From DATDAH01 sp963792205 (GTDB lineage Bacteria; Actinomycetota; Acidimicrobiia; Acidimicrobiales; DATDAH01), in the NCBI GenBank assembly GCA_963792205.1, contig CAWBVI010000004.1, positions 992,001 to 1,056,000 of the forward strand: a stretch of 64,000 bases of DNA, given 5' to 3'. The position numbers and the translations under genes were made by a program. The notes under the pieces are model-generated. The model saw only the letters and a list, made by a program, of their open reading frames with translations, searched no databases and was not told the DNA's origin. Of the stretch, positions 8,142 through 15,979 are shown in pieces. Within the stretch, counting starts at the first letter, position 1. The number at the start of each line of letters is the position of its first letter.

Positions 8142-8155
8142 CGAACACCTGTTCG
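8142..8155. promoter_or_regulatory. LexA (SOS) box
   Basis: CGAACACCTGTTCG has the actinobacterial/Gram-positive SOS box core CGAAC-N4-GTTCG with both arms perfect. It sits immediately upstream of the radical SAM gene, in the gap after the methyltransferase gene, so it should repress the radical SAM gene and possibly pdxH until DNA damage. Confidence 0.75.
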
Positions 8156-8159
8156 TTGC

Positions 8160-8801
8160 CTAGGGGTTCCTTCGGGCCACGCACCAGGTGCCGGTGCCCG
8201 CTTCACTGGCGGTCCCGGACCAGCCGTCGCCGAGAGCGGCGACCACGTCGTCGGCGGGGAGGTGGATCGGCGTGTCGGGGCCGGACGTGTTGACCCAGAC
8301 GAGCACCCCGTCGTCGGTCAGGACCCGGTCCATCTCCGAGGGGAACAGGAGCATGTTGACGATGAGGATCACCGGGATGCTGCGGTCGGCGAAGGGCAGC
8401 CGCGAACTGTCGAGCTGGAGCCGGGGCGCGGCGTCGGCCGGGGCGGTGCGCAGCATCTCGATGGAGAGGTCGGCGGCGATCAGGCGGGGGAAGTGCCCAG
8501 CCAGGAGCGGGGTGGAGAGCCCCGTGCCCGAGCCGAGCTCGATCGTGACGGGGTCGGTGGGGACCCGACCCCGGTCGAGGGCGTCCTCGAGCGCGTCGTA
8601 GCGCCCGGGAGCGTCCCGGGTGTGCCATTCGGGCGCGAGGCCGTCGAAGAGCTCGGCCACCTTCGCCCGCCGGTCGTCGGTCCACCCGTCGGCGTCGAAG
8701 GCGACCTCGCGGGTCACCCTGCGCATCGGGTGGTCGTCGTTGATCCCGGTCTCGCGCTCGCGGCGCACCGGGATCACCGCCGGAAGGTGCTCCACCCCCA
8801 C
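8160..8801 (-). CDS. SAM-dependent methyltransferase (class I)
   Basis: A class I methyltransferase of about 213 residues. Motif I is IELGSGTGLST, followed by an acidic IAADLS strand (motif II) and SSRLPFADRSIPVILIVNML (motif IV). No substrate-specific signature is visible. With the GTG at 8801 it begins four bases after the sdhD stop, consistent with cotranscription. An ATG at 8726 (MRRVTREV) is an alternative start, since the first 25 residues look unstructured. The SOS box lies beyond its 3' end. Confidence 0.75.
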   Translation of the reverse strand: MGVEHLPAVIPVRRERETGINDDHPMRRVTREVAFDADGWTDDRRAKVAELFDGLAPEWHTRDAPGRYDALEDALDRGRVPTDPVTIELGSGTGLSTPLLAGHFPRLIAADLSIEMLRTAPADAAPRLQLDSSRLPFADRSIPVILIVNMLLFPSEMDRVLTDDGVLVWVNTSGPDTPIHLPADDVVAALGDGWSGTASEAGTGTWCVARRNP

Positions 8802-8805
8802 GGGA

Positions 8806-9210
8806 TCAGCCGTAGGTGACGATGACGAGGGTCCCGTAGGCGAAGAGGCCGCCGGTGACCGTGTAGAGCACCGCCTTGAGCGCCGCCCGCCGGCCGGGGC
8901 GCCGCACGTAGTCGTCGATGCTCCAGCGCACGCCGTTCACCCCGTGGAGCAGCGCGAGGGCCAGCAGCGACCAGTCGAACAGGCGCCAGAGCGGGTTGTC
9001 CCAGCGCTCGCCGACGAACTCGGCGTCGGTCTCGACCACGTCGTTGACGATGTGGGTGACGGCGAAGTGGGTCAGGGCCAGGAAGATCAGGACCAGGCCC
9101 GAGATCCGCATGAAGTACCAGGACCACGTCTCGAAGTTGGCCTTCGGCTTGCGGGTCAGGGCCCCCCGGGTGGCGGCCCGGGCCGGGCGCTCGGTGGTCG
9201 GGACGGCCAT
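8806..9210 (-). CDS. sdhD: Succinate dehydrogenase membrane anchor SdhD
   Basis: A 134-residue anchor subunit with three transmembrane helices that binds heme b and the quinone site of complex II. A positively charged N terminus precedes SWYFMRISGLVLIFLALTHF. HIVND and the later LLHGVNGVRWSIDDY carry the histidines and quinone-site residues expected in SdhD. The ATG directly follows the sdhC stop. No flavoprotein or iron-sulfur subunit (sdhA, sdhB) follows; the next gene is a methyltransferase. Confidence 0.88.
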   Translation of the reverse strand: MAVPTTERPARAATRGALTRKPKANFETWSWYFMRISGLVLIFLALTHFAVTHIVNDVVETDAEFVGERWDNPLWRLFDWSLLALALLHGVNGVRWSIDDYVRRPGRRAALKAVLYTVTGGLFAYGTLVIVTYG

Positions 9211-9594
9211 CTAGAGGATCCGGCCGTCGATGAAGGGCCAGAGGATCACCAGCGAGCCGGGGATGCCGGCGGCCAGGGTCAGGACGACGACCCCCGCGGT
9301 CAACGCCTTCTCATTGGCCACCGCCTTCGGGAAGAAGTCGACGATGACGATGCGCAGGCCGTTGAGCGAGTGGAACAGCAGGGCCAGCAGCAGGCCGCAC
9401 TCGAAGATGCGCAGGAGGATGTTCCCGTAGAGGGCGTGGACCTCGTCGTAGAGGTCGACGTCGGCGTTCACCAGCGAGACGTCGACGATGTGCAGCAGCA
9501 GGAACATGAACACCAGGAAGCCCGTGGTGCGGTGGGCCACGAACGCCCATTGCCCGCTGCGGCCCTTGTAGATGGTGCTGTTGCCCGCCCTCAC
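9211..9594 (-). CDS. sdhC: Succinate dehydrogenase cytochrome b556 subunit SdhC
   Basis: A 127-residue anchor with three transmembrane helices. TIYKGRSGQWAFVAHRTTG is the N-terminal S-x-x-R-like quinone region, LLLHIVDVS carries the probable heme-ligand histidine, and LLFHSLNGLRIVIVDF is the third conserved block. The GTG start overlaps the stop of a small upstream membrane-protein gene as GTGA. This favours this start and shows tight coupling within a three-gene unit that ends with sdhD. Confidence 0.88.
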   Translation of the reverse strand: MRAGNSTIYKGRSGQWAFVAHRTTGFLVFMFLLLHIVDVSLVNADVDLYDEVHALYGNILLRIFECGLLLALLFHSLNGLRIVIVDFFPKAVANEKALTAGVVVLTLAAGIPGSLVILWPFIDGRIL

Positions 9595-9728
9595 TTCGTG
9601 CCGCTCCGGTACCAGCGGTCGCCCCAGAAGGTCGTGCGGGCGACGTAGAGGGCGAAGAAGGTGATGAGCACGGCGATCAAGCCCAGGGCGATGCTGAAGA
9701 GCAGCTGGGCCGTGGTCAGCGCGAGCAC
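9591..9728 (-). CDS. Small single-helix membrane protein upstream of sdhC
   Basis: A 45-residue product (starting VLALTTAQLL) with one strong transmembrane helix at about 5-28 and a basic, aromatic tail (GDRWYRSGTK). Its TGA overlaps the sdhC GTG as GTGA, so it is translationally coupled to sdhC and probably real although easily missed for its size. Its position and topology suggest a small complex II subunit. Mycobacterial Sdh2 contains a single-helix subunit, SdhF, but I cannot show homology. A TATCGT box 7 nt upstream of the GTG suggests a leaderless transcript beginning here. Confidence 0.6.
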   Translation of the reverse strand: MLALTTAQLLFSIALGLIAVLITFFALYVARTTFWGDRWYRSGTK

Positions 9729-9735
9729 GCTGCGG

Positions 9736-9741
9736 ACGATA
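9736..9741 (-). promoter_or_regulatory. Leaderless -10 box (TATCGT) for the small ORF-sdhC-sdhD unit
   Basis: On the minus strand TATCGT is followed by seven bases and then the GTG of the small membrane-protein gene, with no Shine-Dalgarno sequence at normal spacing. The only purine-rich stretch (AGGAGGGGG) is about 30 nt away at the serS stop. Confidence 0.4.
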
Positions 9742-9762
9742 CCCGCCCGCCGAAACCCCCTC

Positions 9763-11052
9763 CTAAGTCGCGGGCCGGATCTCGGTGGCGCCGCGGAGGT
9801 AGGGCCAGAGTGGCTCCGGGAGGGCGACGCTGCCGTCCTCGCGGCGGTGGACCTCGAGCAGGGCGGCCAGCACCCGGGGGACGGCCAGCCCCGAGCCGTT
9901 CAGGGTGTGGGCCAGCTCGGTCCCCTTGCCGTCGGTCGGCCGGTAGCGGAGGTGCGCCCGCCGGGCCTGGTAGTCGCTCAGCCAGGACACCGACGACGCC
10001 TCCAGCCACTCGTCCAGGCCCGGTGAGTAGACCTCGAGGTCCCACGAGCGGTGGTGGGCGATGCCCATGTCGCCGGTGCAGATGTCGATGACCCGGTGGG
10101 TCAGGCCGAGGTCGGCGACCAGGGCTTCGGCCCGGTCCATGATCTCGGTCTGCAGGGCGGGCGCCTGGGCGGGGGTGCTCACGGCCAGCAGCTCGACCTT
10201 GTCGAACTCGTGGACCCGCAGCAGGCCGCGTGTGTCCCGGCCGGCGCTGCCCGCCTCGCGGCGGAAGCACGGGGTGTGGGCCATGAACCGGAGGGGCAGG
10301 TCGGCCTCGTCGACGATCTCGTCGCGGTACAGCGACGTCAGGGGCACCTCGGCGGTCGGGATGGCCCAGAGGTCGTCGCGCTCGAGGTGGTAGGCGTCGT
10401 CGGCGAACTTCGGCAGCTGGCCGGTGCCGACCATGATCTCGGTCTTCACGAGCGAGGGGGGCCGGACCTCCTCGTAGAGGTCGGCGTTGCGGTCCAGCGA
10501 CAGCTGGCAGAGGGCCCGCACGAGCGTCGCCCCGAGGCCCCGGAAGGCCACGAACATCGACCCGGCCAGCTTCACGCCCCGCTCGACGTCGAGGATGCCG
10601 AGCGCCTCACCGGTCTCCCAGTGCGGCACCCGCTGGTGGTCGGCGTAGGCCGCCGGATCGGCGCCGGCCTGGCGCAGCACCGGGTTGTCGGTCTCGTCGG
10701 TGCCGTCCGGGGCGTCGGCCGCCGGGAGGTTGGGGACGAGGAGGAGGATCTGACGGATCTCCTCGGCGACGGCCTCGGTCTCCCCCGCCAGGTCGGACTC
10801 GCGCGCCCCGAGGTCCCGGCTCTCCTCCTGGAGGGCCTCGGCCTCCTCGAGCTTCCCGTCGCGGCGCAGCGTGCCCACCTCGCGGGAGAGCTCTTTGACC
10901 CGGTGCCGGAGCCCGTCGCGCTCTTCGGCGAGATCGCGCTCCCGCCGGTCGAGCTCGACGACCCGGTCGATCGGCGTGAGGTCCTCGCCCCGGCGCGCCA
11001 GCGCGGCCTTGACCGCCTCGGGGTCGCTGCGGATCAGCCGGACGTCGATCAC
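9763..11052 (-). CDS. serS: Seryl-tRNA synthetase
   Basis: A 429-residue class II synthetase charging tRNA-Ser and tRNA-Sec with serine; the latter matters for the selenoprotein formate dehydrogenase encoded here. The N-terminal coiled-coil arm (about 28-100) is clear, motif 2 is FRREAGSAGRDTRGLLRVHEF, and motif 3 is the C-terminal GSGLAVPRVLAALLE. The open frame runs 61 codons further upstream, but the family start is VIDVRLIRSDP, so I use the GTG at 11052. It is divergent from an ABC exporter operon. Confidence 0.95.
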   Translation of the reverse strand: MIDVRLIRSDPEAVKAALARRGEDLTPIDRVVELDRRERDLAEERDGLRHRVKELSREVGTLRRDGKLEEAEALQEESRDLGARESDLAGETEAVAEEIRQILLLVPNLPAADAPDGTDETDNPVLRQAGADPAAYADHQRVPHWETGEALGILDVERGVKLAGSMFVAFRGLGATLVRALCQLSLDRNADLYEEVRPPSLVKTEIMVGTGQLPKFADDAYHLERDDLWAIPTAEVPLTSLYRDEIVDEADLPLRFMAHTPCFRREAGSAGRDTRGLLRVHEFDKVELLAVSTPAQAPALQTEIMDRAEALVADLGLTHRVIDICTGDMGIAHHRSWDLEVYSPGLDEWLEASSVSWLSDYQARRAHLRYRPTDGKGTELAHTLNGSGLAVPRVLAALLEVHRREDGSVALPEPLWPYLRGATEIRPAT

Positions 11053-11123
11053 CGGACGGAAGGTACCGCCGCCCACTCCCCGATCCGGGGCCATTCGGGG
11101 GCCATCGGTAGCGTGACGCCTCG

Positions 11124-11200
11124 ATGAGCAGCGACACGCAGCCGGCGAGACTGAGCGAAGGCGACCGGCGGCTGAGCTCGAAGGCGGAGCTGGAGCCGGG
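11124..11200 (+). repeat. Dispersed leader element, copy 1
   Basis: The sequence just before the ABC transporter start resembles that before the NuoEF-like gene on the other strand (45385-45456). Both begin (A/G)TGAGC...GACACG and end with the identical 16 bases GCGGAGCTGGAGCCGG directly before an ATG. Both can be read as a short peptide beginning MS-DT. The unrelated downstream genes suggest a dispersed element placed at gene starts. Confidence 0.5.
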
Positions 11201-11204
11201 ATGA
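11124..11204 (+). CDS. 26-codon leader ORF before the ABC transporter
   Basis: ATG at 11124, nine bases after a TAGCGT -10-like box, opens a 26-residue frame (starting MSSDTQPARL) whose TGA overlaps the ABC ATPase ATG as ATGA. Such overlap supports translational coupling, so it may act as a leader peptide. However, the DNA is also one copy of a dispersed leader element, so the peptide could be only a by-product. Confidence 0.3.
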   Translation: MSSDTQPARLSEGDRRLSSKAELEPG

Positions 11205-12107
11205 CGGTGGTCGAGGTGGCGGGGCTGCGGGTCACCTATGGCGACCTCGTGGCGGTCGACGGCGCCTCGTTCACGGCGGGGGCGGGCGAGGTCGTGGCCC
11301 TCCTCGGGCCCAACGGCGCGGGGAAGACCTCGACCATCGAGGCCCTCGAGGGCTACCGCCGACCGGCCGGCGGGACCGTCCGGGTGCTCGGTTGGGACCC
11401 CTACGTCGAGCACGCGTCGTTGGTCCCCCGGATCGGGGTGATGCTGCAGGAGGGCGGCCTCTACCCCGGGATCCGGACGGCCGAGGTGCTCCACCTCTTC
11501 GCCGCCTACTACGACGACCCCGTCGATCCCGACGCCCTACTCGAGCGCGTGGGGCTGGCCGTGCATGCGAAGTCCACCGCCCGCCACCTGTCGGGCGGTC
11601 AGCAGGCAGCGCCTCTCGCTCGCCCTGGCCCTCGTCGGCCGACCCGCGGTCGCCTTCCTGGACGAGCCGACCGCGGGCCTCGACGTCGACGGCCGGCTCC
11701 TCGTGCGCGACGTCGTCCGGGAACAGCGCGACGCCGGGGTGTGCGTGCTCCTGGCCACCCACGACCTGGCCGAGGCCGAGAAGGTGGCCGACCGCGTCGT
11801 CATCGTGGACCACGGCCAGGTGGTCGCCGACGGCACGCCCGCCGACCTCACCTCGGCCGCGGTCGACGAGATCCGCTTCGGTGCCCCACCGGGACTGGAT
11901 GTCGCCGCGCTCGGGGCCGGCCTCGGGGCCACCGTCACCGAGACCTCTCCCGGGGAGTACGTCGCTGGCGTCGCGCCGACACCCCGGGCGGTCGCCGCGC
12001 TGACGGCGTGGTTGGCCGACCGGGACCTGCCCTTGGCCGACCTCCGCGCCGGACGGCAACGGCTCGAGGACGTGTTCCTCCGGCTCACGCAGGAGGAGTC
12101 ACGATGA
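11201..12107 (+). pseudogene. ABC transporter ATP-binding protein, frameshifted
   Basis: An exporter ATPase of the CcmA/drug-efflux class. Walker A LLGPNGAGKTSTIEALEGY, Q-loop and LSGGQ are read in the first frame. Walker B AFLDEPTAGLD, the H-loop THDLAEAEKVADR and the C-terminal domain continue in another frame. The switch is at about 11605, where GCAGGCAGCGC has one extra G compared with a Gln-Gln-Arg reading after LSGGQ. Because conservation is intact on both sides, I suspect a base-calling error rather than decay. The ATPase stop overlaps the permease ATG (ATGA). The alternative single open frame 11201-12829 is an artefact of this shift. Confidence 0.8.
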
Positions 12108-12829
12108 CCGCGCTCACCGCGCAGGCCAAGGTCGAGACCACGCTCTCCCTGCGGCGGGGCGAGTCGCTGCTGCTGACCCTCGGCATCCCCCTCGGGCTCC
12201 TCGTGTTCTTCTCGGTCGTCGACGTCCTGCCCATCGACGCCGAGGACCCCGTCGACTTCCTCGCTCCCGGCGTGCTCGCCCTCGCCGTCATGTCCACCGC
12301 CATGGTCAACCTGGCCATCGCCACGGGCTTCGAGCGCCAGTACCTCGTGCTCAAGCGGCTCGGGTCCACACCGCTCGGCCGCAGCCGGCTCCTGGCCGCC
12401 AAGACGGTCGCCATCGGGCTCGTGCTCGTCGTCCAGTTCGCCCTGATCGTGGTCGTGGCCCTGCTCCTCGGCTGGGACCCCGACCTCGGGGGTCTCCTCC
12501 CCGCGCTGGCCGGCGCGGTCCTGGCCACGGTGGCCTTCGCCGGCCTGGGGATGCTGATGGCCGGCACCCTCCGGGCCGAGATGACCCTGGCGGTGGCGAA
12601 CGGCCTCTACCTCGTCCTGCTCCTGCTCGGCGGCATGGTGATCCCGCTCGACGAGCTCCCCGCCGGCATCCGCACGGTGGCGGAGCTCCTGCCCGCCGCC
12701 GCCCTGGCCGACATCATGGAGGGCGCCCTCACCGCCGGCAGCGCGATCGACGCCACCTCGTGGATCGTCCTCGCCGCGTGGGCGGTGGCCGCCCCCCTGG
12801 CCGCCGTCCGCTGGTTCCGGTGGCAGTGA
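12104..12829 (+). CDS. ABC-2 type transporter permease
   Basis: A 241-residue integral membrane partner of the preceding ATPase, with six transmembrane helices. It shows the ABC-2 pattern: an N-terminal cytoplasmic stretch, a first helix pair at about 23-80, a GFERQYLVLKRLGSTPLGRSRLLAAK coupling loop, then four helices including the ...VIPLDELPAGIRTVAELLPAAAL end typical of this class. It probably exports a drug, lipid or small peptide. The start overlaps the ATPase stop. It converges on the next minus-strand gene with a four-base gap and no obvious terminator. Confidence 0.85.
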   Translation: MTALTAQAKVETTLSLRRGESLLLTLGIPLGLLVFFSVVDVLPIDAEDPVDFLAPGVLALAVMSTAMVNLAIATGFERQYLVLKRLGSTPLGRSRLLAAKTVAIGLVLVVQFALIVVVALLLGWDPDLGGLLPALAGAVLATVAFAGLGMLMAGTLRAEMTLAVANGLYLVLLLLGGMVIPLDELPAGIRTVAELLPAAALADIMEGALTAGSAIDATSWIVLAAWAVAAPLAAVRWFRWQ

Positions 12830-12833
12830 CGGG

Positions 12834-13283
12834 CTATGGCAGGTAGAGGCAGGCGATCGTGCGGTCGCCCTCGGCCCAGGACTCCGCCGACGGCGAGACC
12901 ACATGGGTCTGCTCGCCGCCGCAGCGGTCGAACACGATGTCGGTCAGGCCGCCGGAGCCCGGATAGGGGCCGAGGGGCAGGGTGATCACGGCGATCACCC
13001 GGGGCGAGCTGGTGAGGCAGGGGGCGTCCCGGCCGTAGGGGATGGGCCGCCCGTGCTCATGCACCACATCGGTCTCCACGTAGCACTGCCCGGCGAACAT
13101 CGACCGGACGTCGGTCCCCTCCGGCCCGCCGCCGAAGAAGGTCAGCCCGACCAGGGCGAGGATGCCGACGCCGAACAGGCCGACGACGATCTTGGTCCCC
13201 CACCCCAACTTGGTGCGCCGGCGGCGCCGGTGGTGGACGGGTTGGACCTCGGTCTCGGACACGAGCCTTCCCGTCGGCCCCAT
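12834..13283 (-). CDS. Membrane-anchored protein with septum-formation-like domain
   Basis: A 149-residue protein. A basic cytoplasmic N terminus (RRRRRTKLGWGTK) precedes one helix at about 31-51 and an extracytoplasmic domain of about 90 residues. Four cysteines (GQCY, APCL, DRCGG, ACLYL) probably form two disulfides. The spacing resembles the septum-formation domain found in actinobacterial envelope proteins, but the match is only by eye. The function is not established. It lies between a convergent ABC permease and a downstream SDR gene on the same strand. Confidence 0.6.
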   Translation of the reverse strand: MGPTGRLVSETEVQPVHHRRRRRTKLGWGTKIVVGLFGVGILALVGLTFFGGGPEGTDVRSMFAGQCYVETDVVHEHGRPIPYGRDAPCLTSSPRVIAVITLPLGPYPGSGGLTDIVFDRCGGEQTHVVSPSAESWAEGDRTIACLYLP

Positions 13284-13302
13284 GCCCGCCCCCCTTGAGG
13301 GG

Positions 13303-14088
13303 TCAACCCATGACTTCTCCGGCGTTCACCATGAGCGACTGTCCCGTGACCATGCGGGCGCGGTCCGAGCACAGCCAGACGACGGCCTCGGCCACGTCCT
13401 CGTCAGCCGGGATCTCGGGGATGGCCATGTTCCCGGTGATCTCGGCGATGACGTCCTCCTTGGGGACTCCCCGCTCACCGGACTGCCAGTCCACGTACAG
13501 CTGCACCGGCGGTCCCCACATCCAGGTCGGGATCACCGCGTTGACCCGGATGTGGTCCGGGCCCAGCTCCGCAGCCAGGTGGTACACCGAGGACAGCAGC
13601 GCCCCCTTGGACGAGGCGTAGGCGATCTGCGGCATGGCCGTCGGGGGCCGCACCGCCGACTGCGAGCCGATGAGCACGATCGAGCCCCCGCCGGCAGCCC
13701 GCAGCGCCGGCGCCGCGGCCCGGACCAGGTTCATCGAACCGATCACGTTGGTCTCGAAGCACCGGCGCCAGTCGTCGTCGGTGCTGGTGGCCAGGTTGCC
13801 GAGGGCCGTGTCCACCGCGGCCACCTGGGCGATCCCGTGCAGGGCGCCGAAGCGCTCGACGGCGGCGGCCACGAGGTCCTCGCAGGCCGCCGCATCGGTG
13901 ATGTCGGTGGGCACCGCCAGGGTCCGCTCGCCCGAGGGGTCCAGCTCGGCCGCGGCGGCGGCGAGCTTGTCGGCCGAACGGGCGGCGATCACGGTGTTGG
14001 CCCCGTCGCGCACGGCGAGGCGGGCCACTTCGCCGCCCAGGCCCGGACCGACGCCGGAGACGAGGATGGTCTTGCCCTCGAGGATCAC
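13303..14088 (-). CDS. Short-chain dehydrogenase/reductase
   Basis: A 261-residue classical SDR. The cofactor loop is GVGPGLG (a variant of TGxxxGxG), the active site is a Ser in IGSQSAV with YASSK, and the structural NVIGS motif is present. The NAD(P)-dependent alcohol or keto substrate is not predictable. The GTG start overlaps the ctaG stop (GTGA), making it the last gene of the cytochrome oxidase operon. That coupling is odd for an SDR and may simply reflect read-through transcription. No terminator is seen before the next gene. Confidence 0.85.
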   Translation of the reverse strand: MILEGKTILVSGVGPGLGGEVARLAVRDGANTVIAARSADKLAAAAAELDPSGERTLAVPTDITDAAACEDLVAAAVERFGALHGIAQVAAVDTALGNLATSTDDDWRRCFETNVIGSMNLVRAAAPALRAAGGGSIVLIGSQSAVRPPTAMPQIAYASSKGALLSSVYHLAAELGPDHIRVNAVIPTWMWGPPVQLYVDWQSGERGVPKEDVIAEITGNMAIPEIPADEDVAEAVVWLCSDRARMVTGQSLMVNAGEVMG

Positions 14089-14993
14089 ACGGCCTCGACC
14101 GGGGCCTGGCCCGAGGCGTCGAACGCCGCCTGCACGCTGTCGTAGGTCAGCAGGTCCTCGTCGAAGCGGGGGGTGCGGACCCGCTCGGCCCGGGCCGGGT
14201 CCTCGCTCTGCTGGCCGTACGCCCAGCGGAAGAAGATGGTGGCGATCAGCGCCCACAGGTAGGAGCCACCGACCAACTTCATGATCACGCCGGCGGACTG
14301 CTGGTCGGAGGTCACCGACACGCCCCAGAGCCGGAAGGTGGTGTCGTAGGCGTCGTAGACGGACCCTTCGGCGAAGATCAGCCACGAAGCGGGCACCGTC
14401 GGCAGCAGGGACATGGCGAAGAGGTAGCCGCACGCCGCCGGGCTGGAGATGCGCCACTCCTCGAACGGCCCGAACACCGGCATCCACATCAGCACCGCCG
14501 TGGCCACGACGAGGACGTGCACGGCGTAGTGGAGCGGCCCGTTGACCACCACCTCGTTCACCAGCGCGGGCCAGTGGGTGAAGACGACCATGCCGTTGAA
14601 GAGCAGGCCCGCCACCAACGGGTGGGAGAACCGCCGCAGCCACCGGTAGGACGCCGAGCCGTCGGGCACGACGAGGCGGGCCAACCAGGGTGGCGTGGCG
14701 AGGAGGAACAGCATCGGCATCACGTAGGTGAGGAGCAGGTGCTGGGTCATGTGCAGCGAGAAGAGGTACTCCTCGCCGATGTCGTGCACGGGCCAGTCCG
14801 ACGCCAGCCAGAGGGTGGCGATGCCGGCCACGAGGCAGACCCGCTGCCGCGTGCTGAGGACCGGCTGCCCTGCGGGCACCACCTTGGGCCCGATCACCCG
14901 GGTGACGTAGAGCGACAGCCCGATCACGCCGACGACGAGGAGCCAGACCTCGGGGTGCGGTTGCCACCGCCAGGCGTCGACGGCAACGGTCAC
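14085..14993 (-). CDS. ctaG: Cytochrome c oxidase assembly protein CtaG (caa3 type)
   Basis: A 302-residue polytopic membrane protein of the CtaG_caa3 family, which assists copper insertion or assembly of caa3 oxidases. Seven or so helices are visible, with the conserved SDWPVHDIGEEYLFSLHMTQHLLLTYVMPMLFLLA block containing HMTQHLLL. It closes the series of oxidase structural genes, ten bases after coxD, and is coupled to the SDR that follows. This form is specific to oxidases with a cytochrome c fused to subunit II, agreeing with the coxB gene here. Confidence 0.88.
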   Translation of the reverse strand: MTVAVDAWRWQPHPEVWLLVVGVIGLSLYVTRVIGPKVVPAGQPVLSTRQRVCLVAGIATLWLASDWPVHDIGEEYLFSLHMTQHLLLTYVMPMLFLLATPPWLARLVVPDGSASYRWLRRFSHPLVAGLLFNGMVVFTHWPALVNEVVVNGPLHYAVHVLVVATAVLMWMPVFGPFEEWRISSPAACGYLFAMSLLPTVPASWLIFAEGSVYDAYDTTFRLWGVSVTSDQQSAGVIMKLVGGSYLWALIATIFFRWAYGQQSEDPARAERVRTPRFDEDLLTYDSVQAAFDASGQAPVEAV

Positions 14994-15003
14994 CGCGCCA
15001 CCT

Positions 15004-15357
15004 CTACGCGGACCAGTACTTGAAGGTGCTCAGAGCGATGACGTAGACGGTCACCGCCAGCACCAGGCCGCTCACGAACACCCAGGAGAACAGCTTGTTG
15101 TCGAAGCGCAGGTGCATGAAGAACATGACGACCAGCGTGAACTTGACGACCATCATCACCATCAGCGCCGGCCAGAGGAGGTCGCCGAAGTCGATGACGT
15201 AGGTGCTGACCTCCGCCGCGGTGATGAGCCCGAGGATGATGGCGATCTGGACGTAGAGCCAGTCCGAGACGTGGTGCTCGCCGGTCTGGTCGGGCTCGGT
15301 GGGCAGCTCGTCGGGCTCGGTGGCCTCGAGGTCCGGGGTGTCGGTGGTGGTGCTCAT
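15004..15357 (-). CDS. Cytochrome c oxidase subunit IV
   Basis: A 117-residue subunit with three transmembrane helices. After an acidic N-terminal tail come WLYVQIAIILGLITAAEVSTYVI, a central helix, MVVKFTLVVMFFMHLRFDN and a final helix, the CoxD/caa3 subunit IV pattern. It stabilises the oxidase core and has no redox centre. The ATG at 15357 is preferred over the GTG one codon earlier. It follows coxC by seven bases. Confidence 0.88.
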   Translation of the reverse strand: MSTTTDTPDLEATEPDELPTEPDQTGEHHVSDWLYVQIAIILGLITAAEVSTYVIDFGDLLWPALMVMMVVKFTLVVMFFMHLRFDNKLFSWVFVSGLVLAVTVYVIALSTFKYWSA

Positions 15358-15364
15358 CACGCCC

Positions 15365-15979
15365 TCAGTTGGCCAGGTAGACGACGGTGAAGATGACGAT
15401 CCAGACGATGTCGACGAAGTGCCAGTACAGGCCGATGATCTCCACCGTCTCCGCCCGATCCTGGCTCAACTTGCCCCGCAGGGACAGTCCGACCAGCGAC
15501 AGCAGCATGAGGATGCCGACGCTGACGTGGACGCCGTGGAAGCCGGTCAGCGTGAAGAAGGACGACCCGAAGATGTTGGTGGTGAAGCCGAGGCCCTCGT
15601 GCACGAAGGTCGTGAACTCGTACACCTGGCCGGCGATGAACACGCCACCGAGCAGGGCCGTCGTGGTCAGCCAGAGACGGTTGCGCTTCTCGTCGCCCCG
15701 GGTCAGGGCCGACACGGCCAGCACCATGGTGAGCGAGCTCATGAGCAGCACGAACGAGGACACGGACGTGAACGGGATGTCGAACACGTCCTCGGGGGTG
15801 GGCCCCTGCACCGACCGGTTGTGCAGGAGGAGGTAGGTCGAGATCAGGCCACCGAAGAGCAGGCACTCCGAGGACAGGAACACCCACATGCCGAGCTTCT
15901 CGTTGGAGAGCCCGGTGCTCGTGTGGTGGACGTCGTGACCGTGTTCGTGCTCGGTCATCGGGACCGCGACGTCAGCCAT
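15365..15979 (-). CDS. ctaE: Cytochrome c oxidase subunit III
   Basis: A 204-residue subunit III with five helices in the short bacterial form. A histidine-rich N terminus precedes GMWVFLSSECLLFGGLISTYL. LTGFHGVHVSVG and LYWHFVDIVWIVIF are the characteristic later helices. The start ATG overlaps the end of coxA by eight bases (GATGGCTGA), showing coupling. A second, diverged subunit III gene is four genes upstream. Confidence 0.92.
   Translation of the reverse strand: MADVAVPMTEHEHGHDVHHTSTGLSNEKLGMWVFLSSECLLFGGLISTYLLLHNRSVQGPTPEDVFDIPFTSVSSFVLLMSSLTMVLAVSALTRGDEKRNRLWLTTTALLGGVFIAGQVYEFTTFVHEGLGFTTNIFGSSFFTLTGFHGVHVSVGILMLLSLVGLSLRGKLSQDRAETVEIIGLYWHFVDIVWIVIFTVVYLAN

Noticed and set aside
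11201..12829. One 542-codon fused ATPase-permease
   Set aside because: The middle third is an Arg/Pro-rich out-of-frame reading; the true ATPase C-terminal half is in another frame and the permease starts at 12104.
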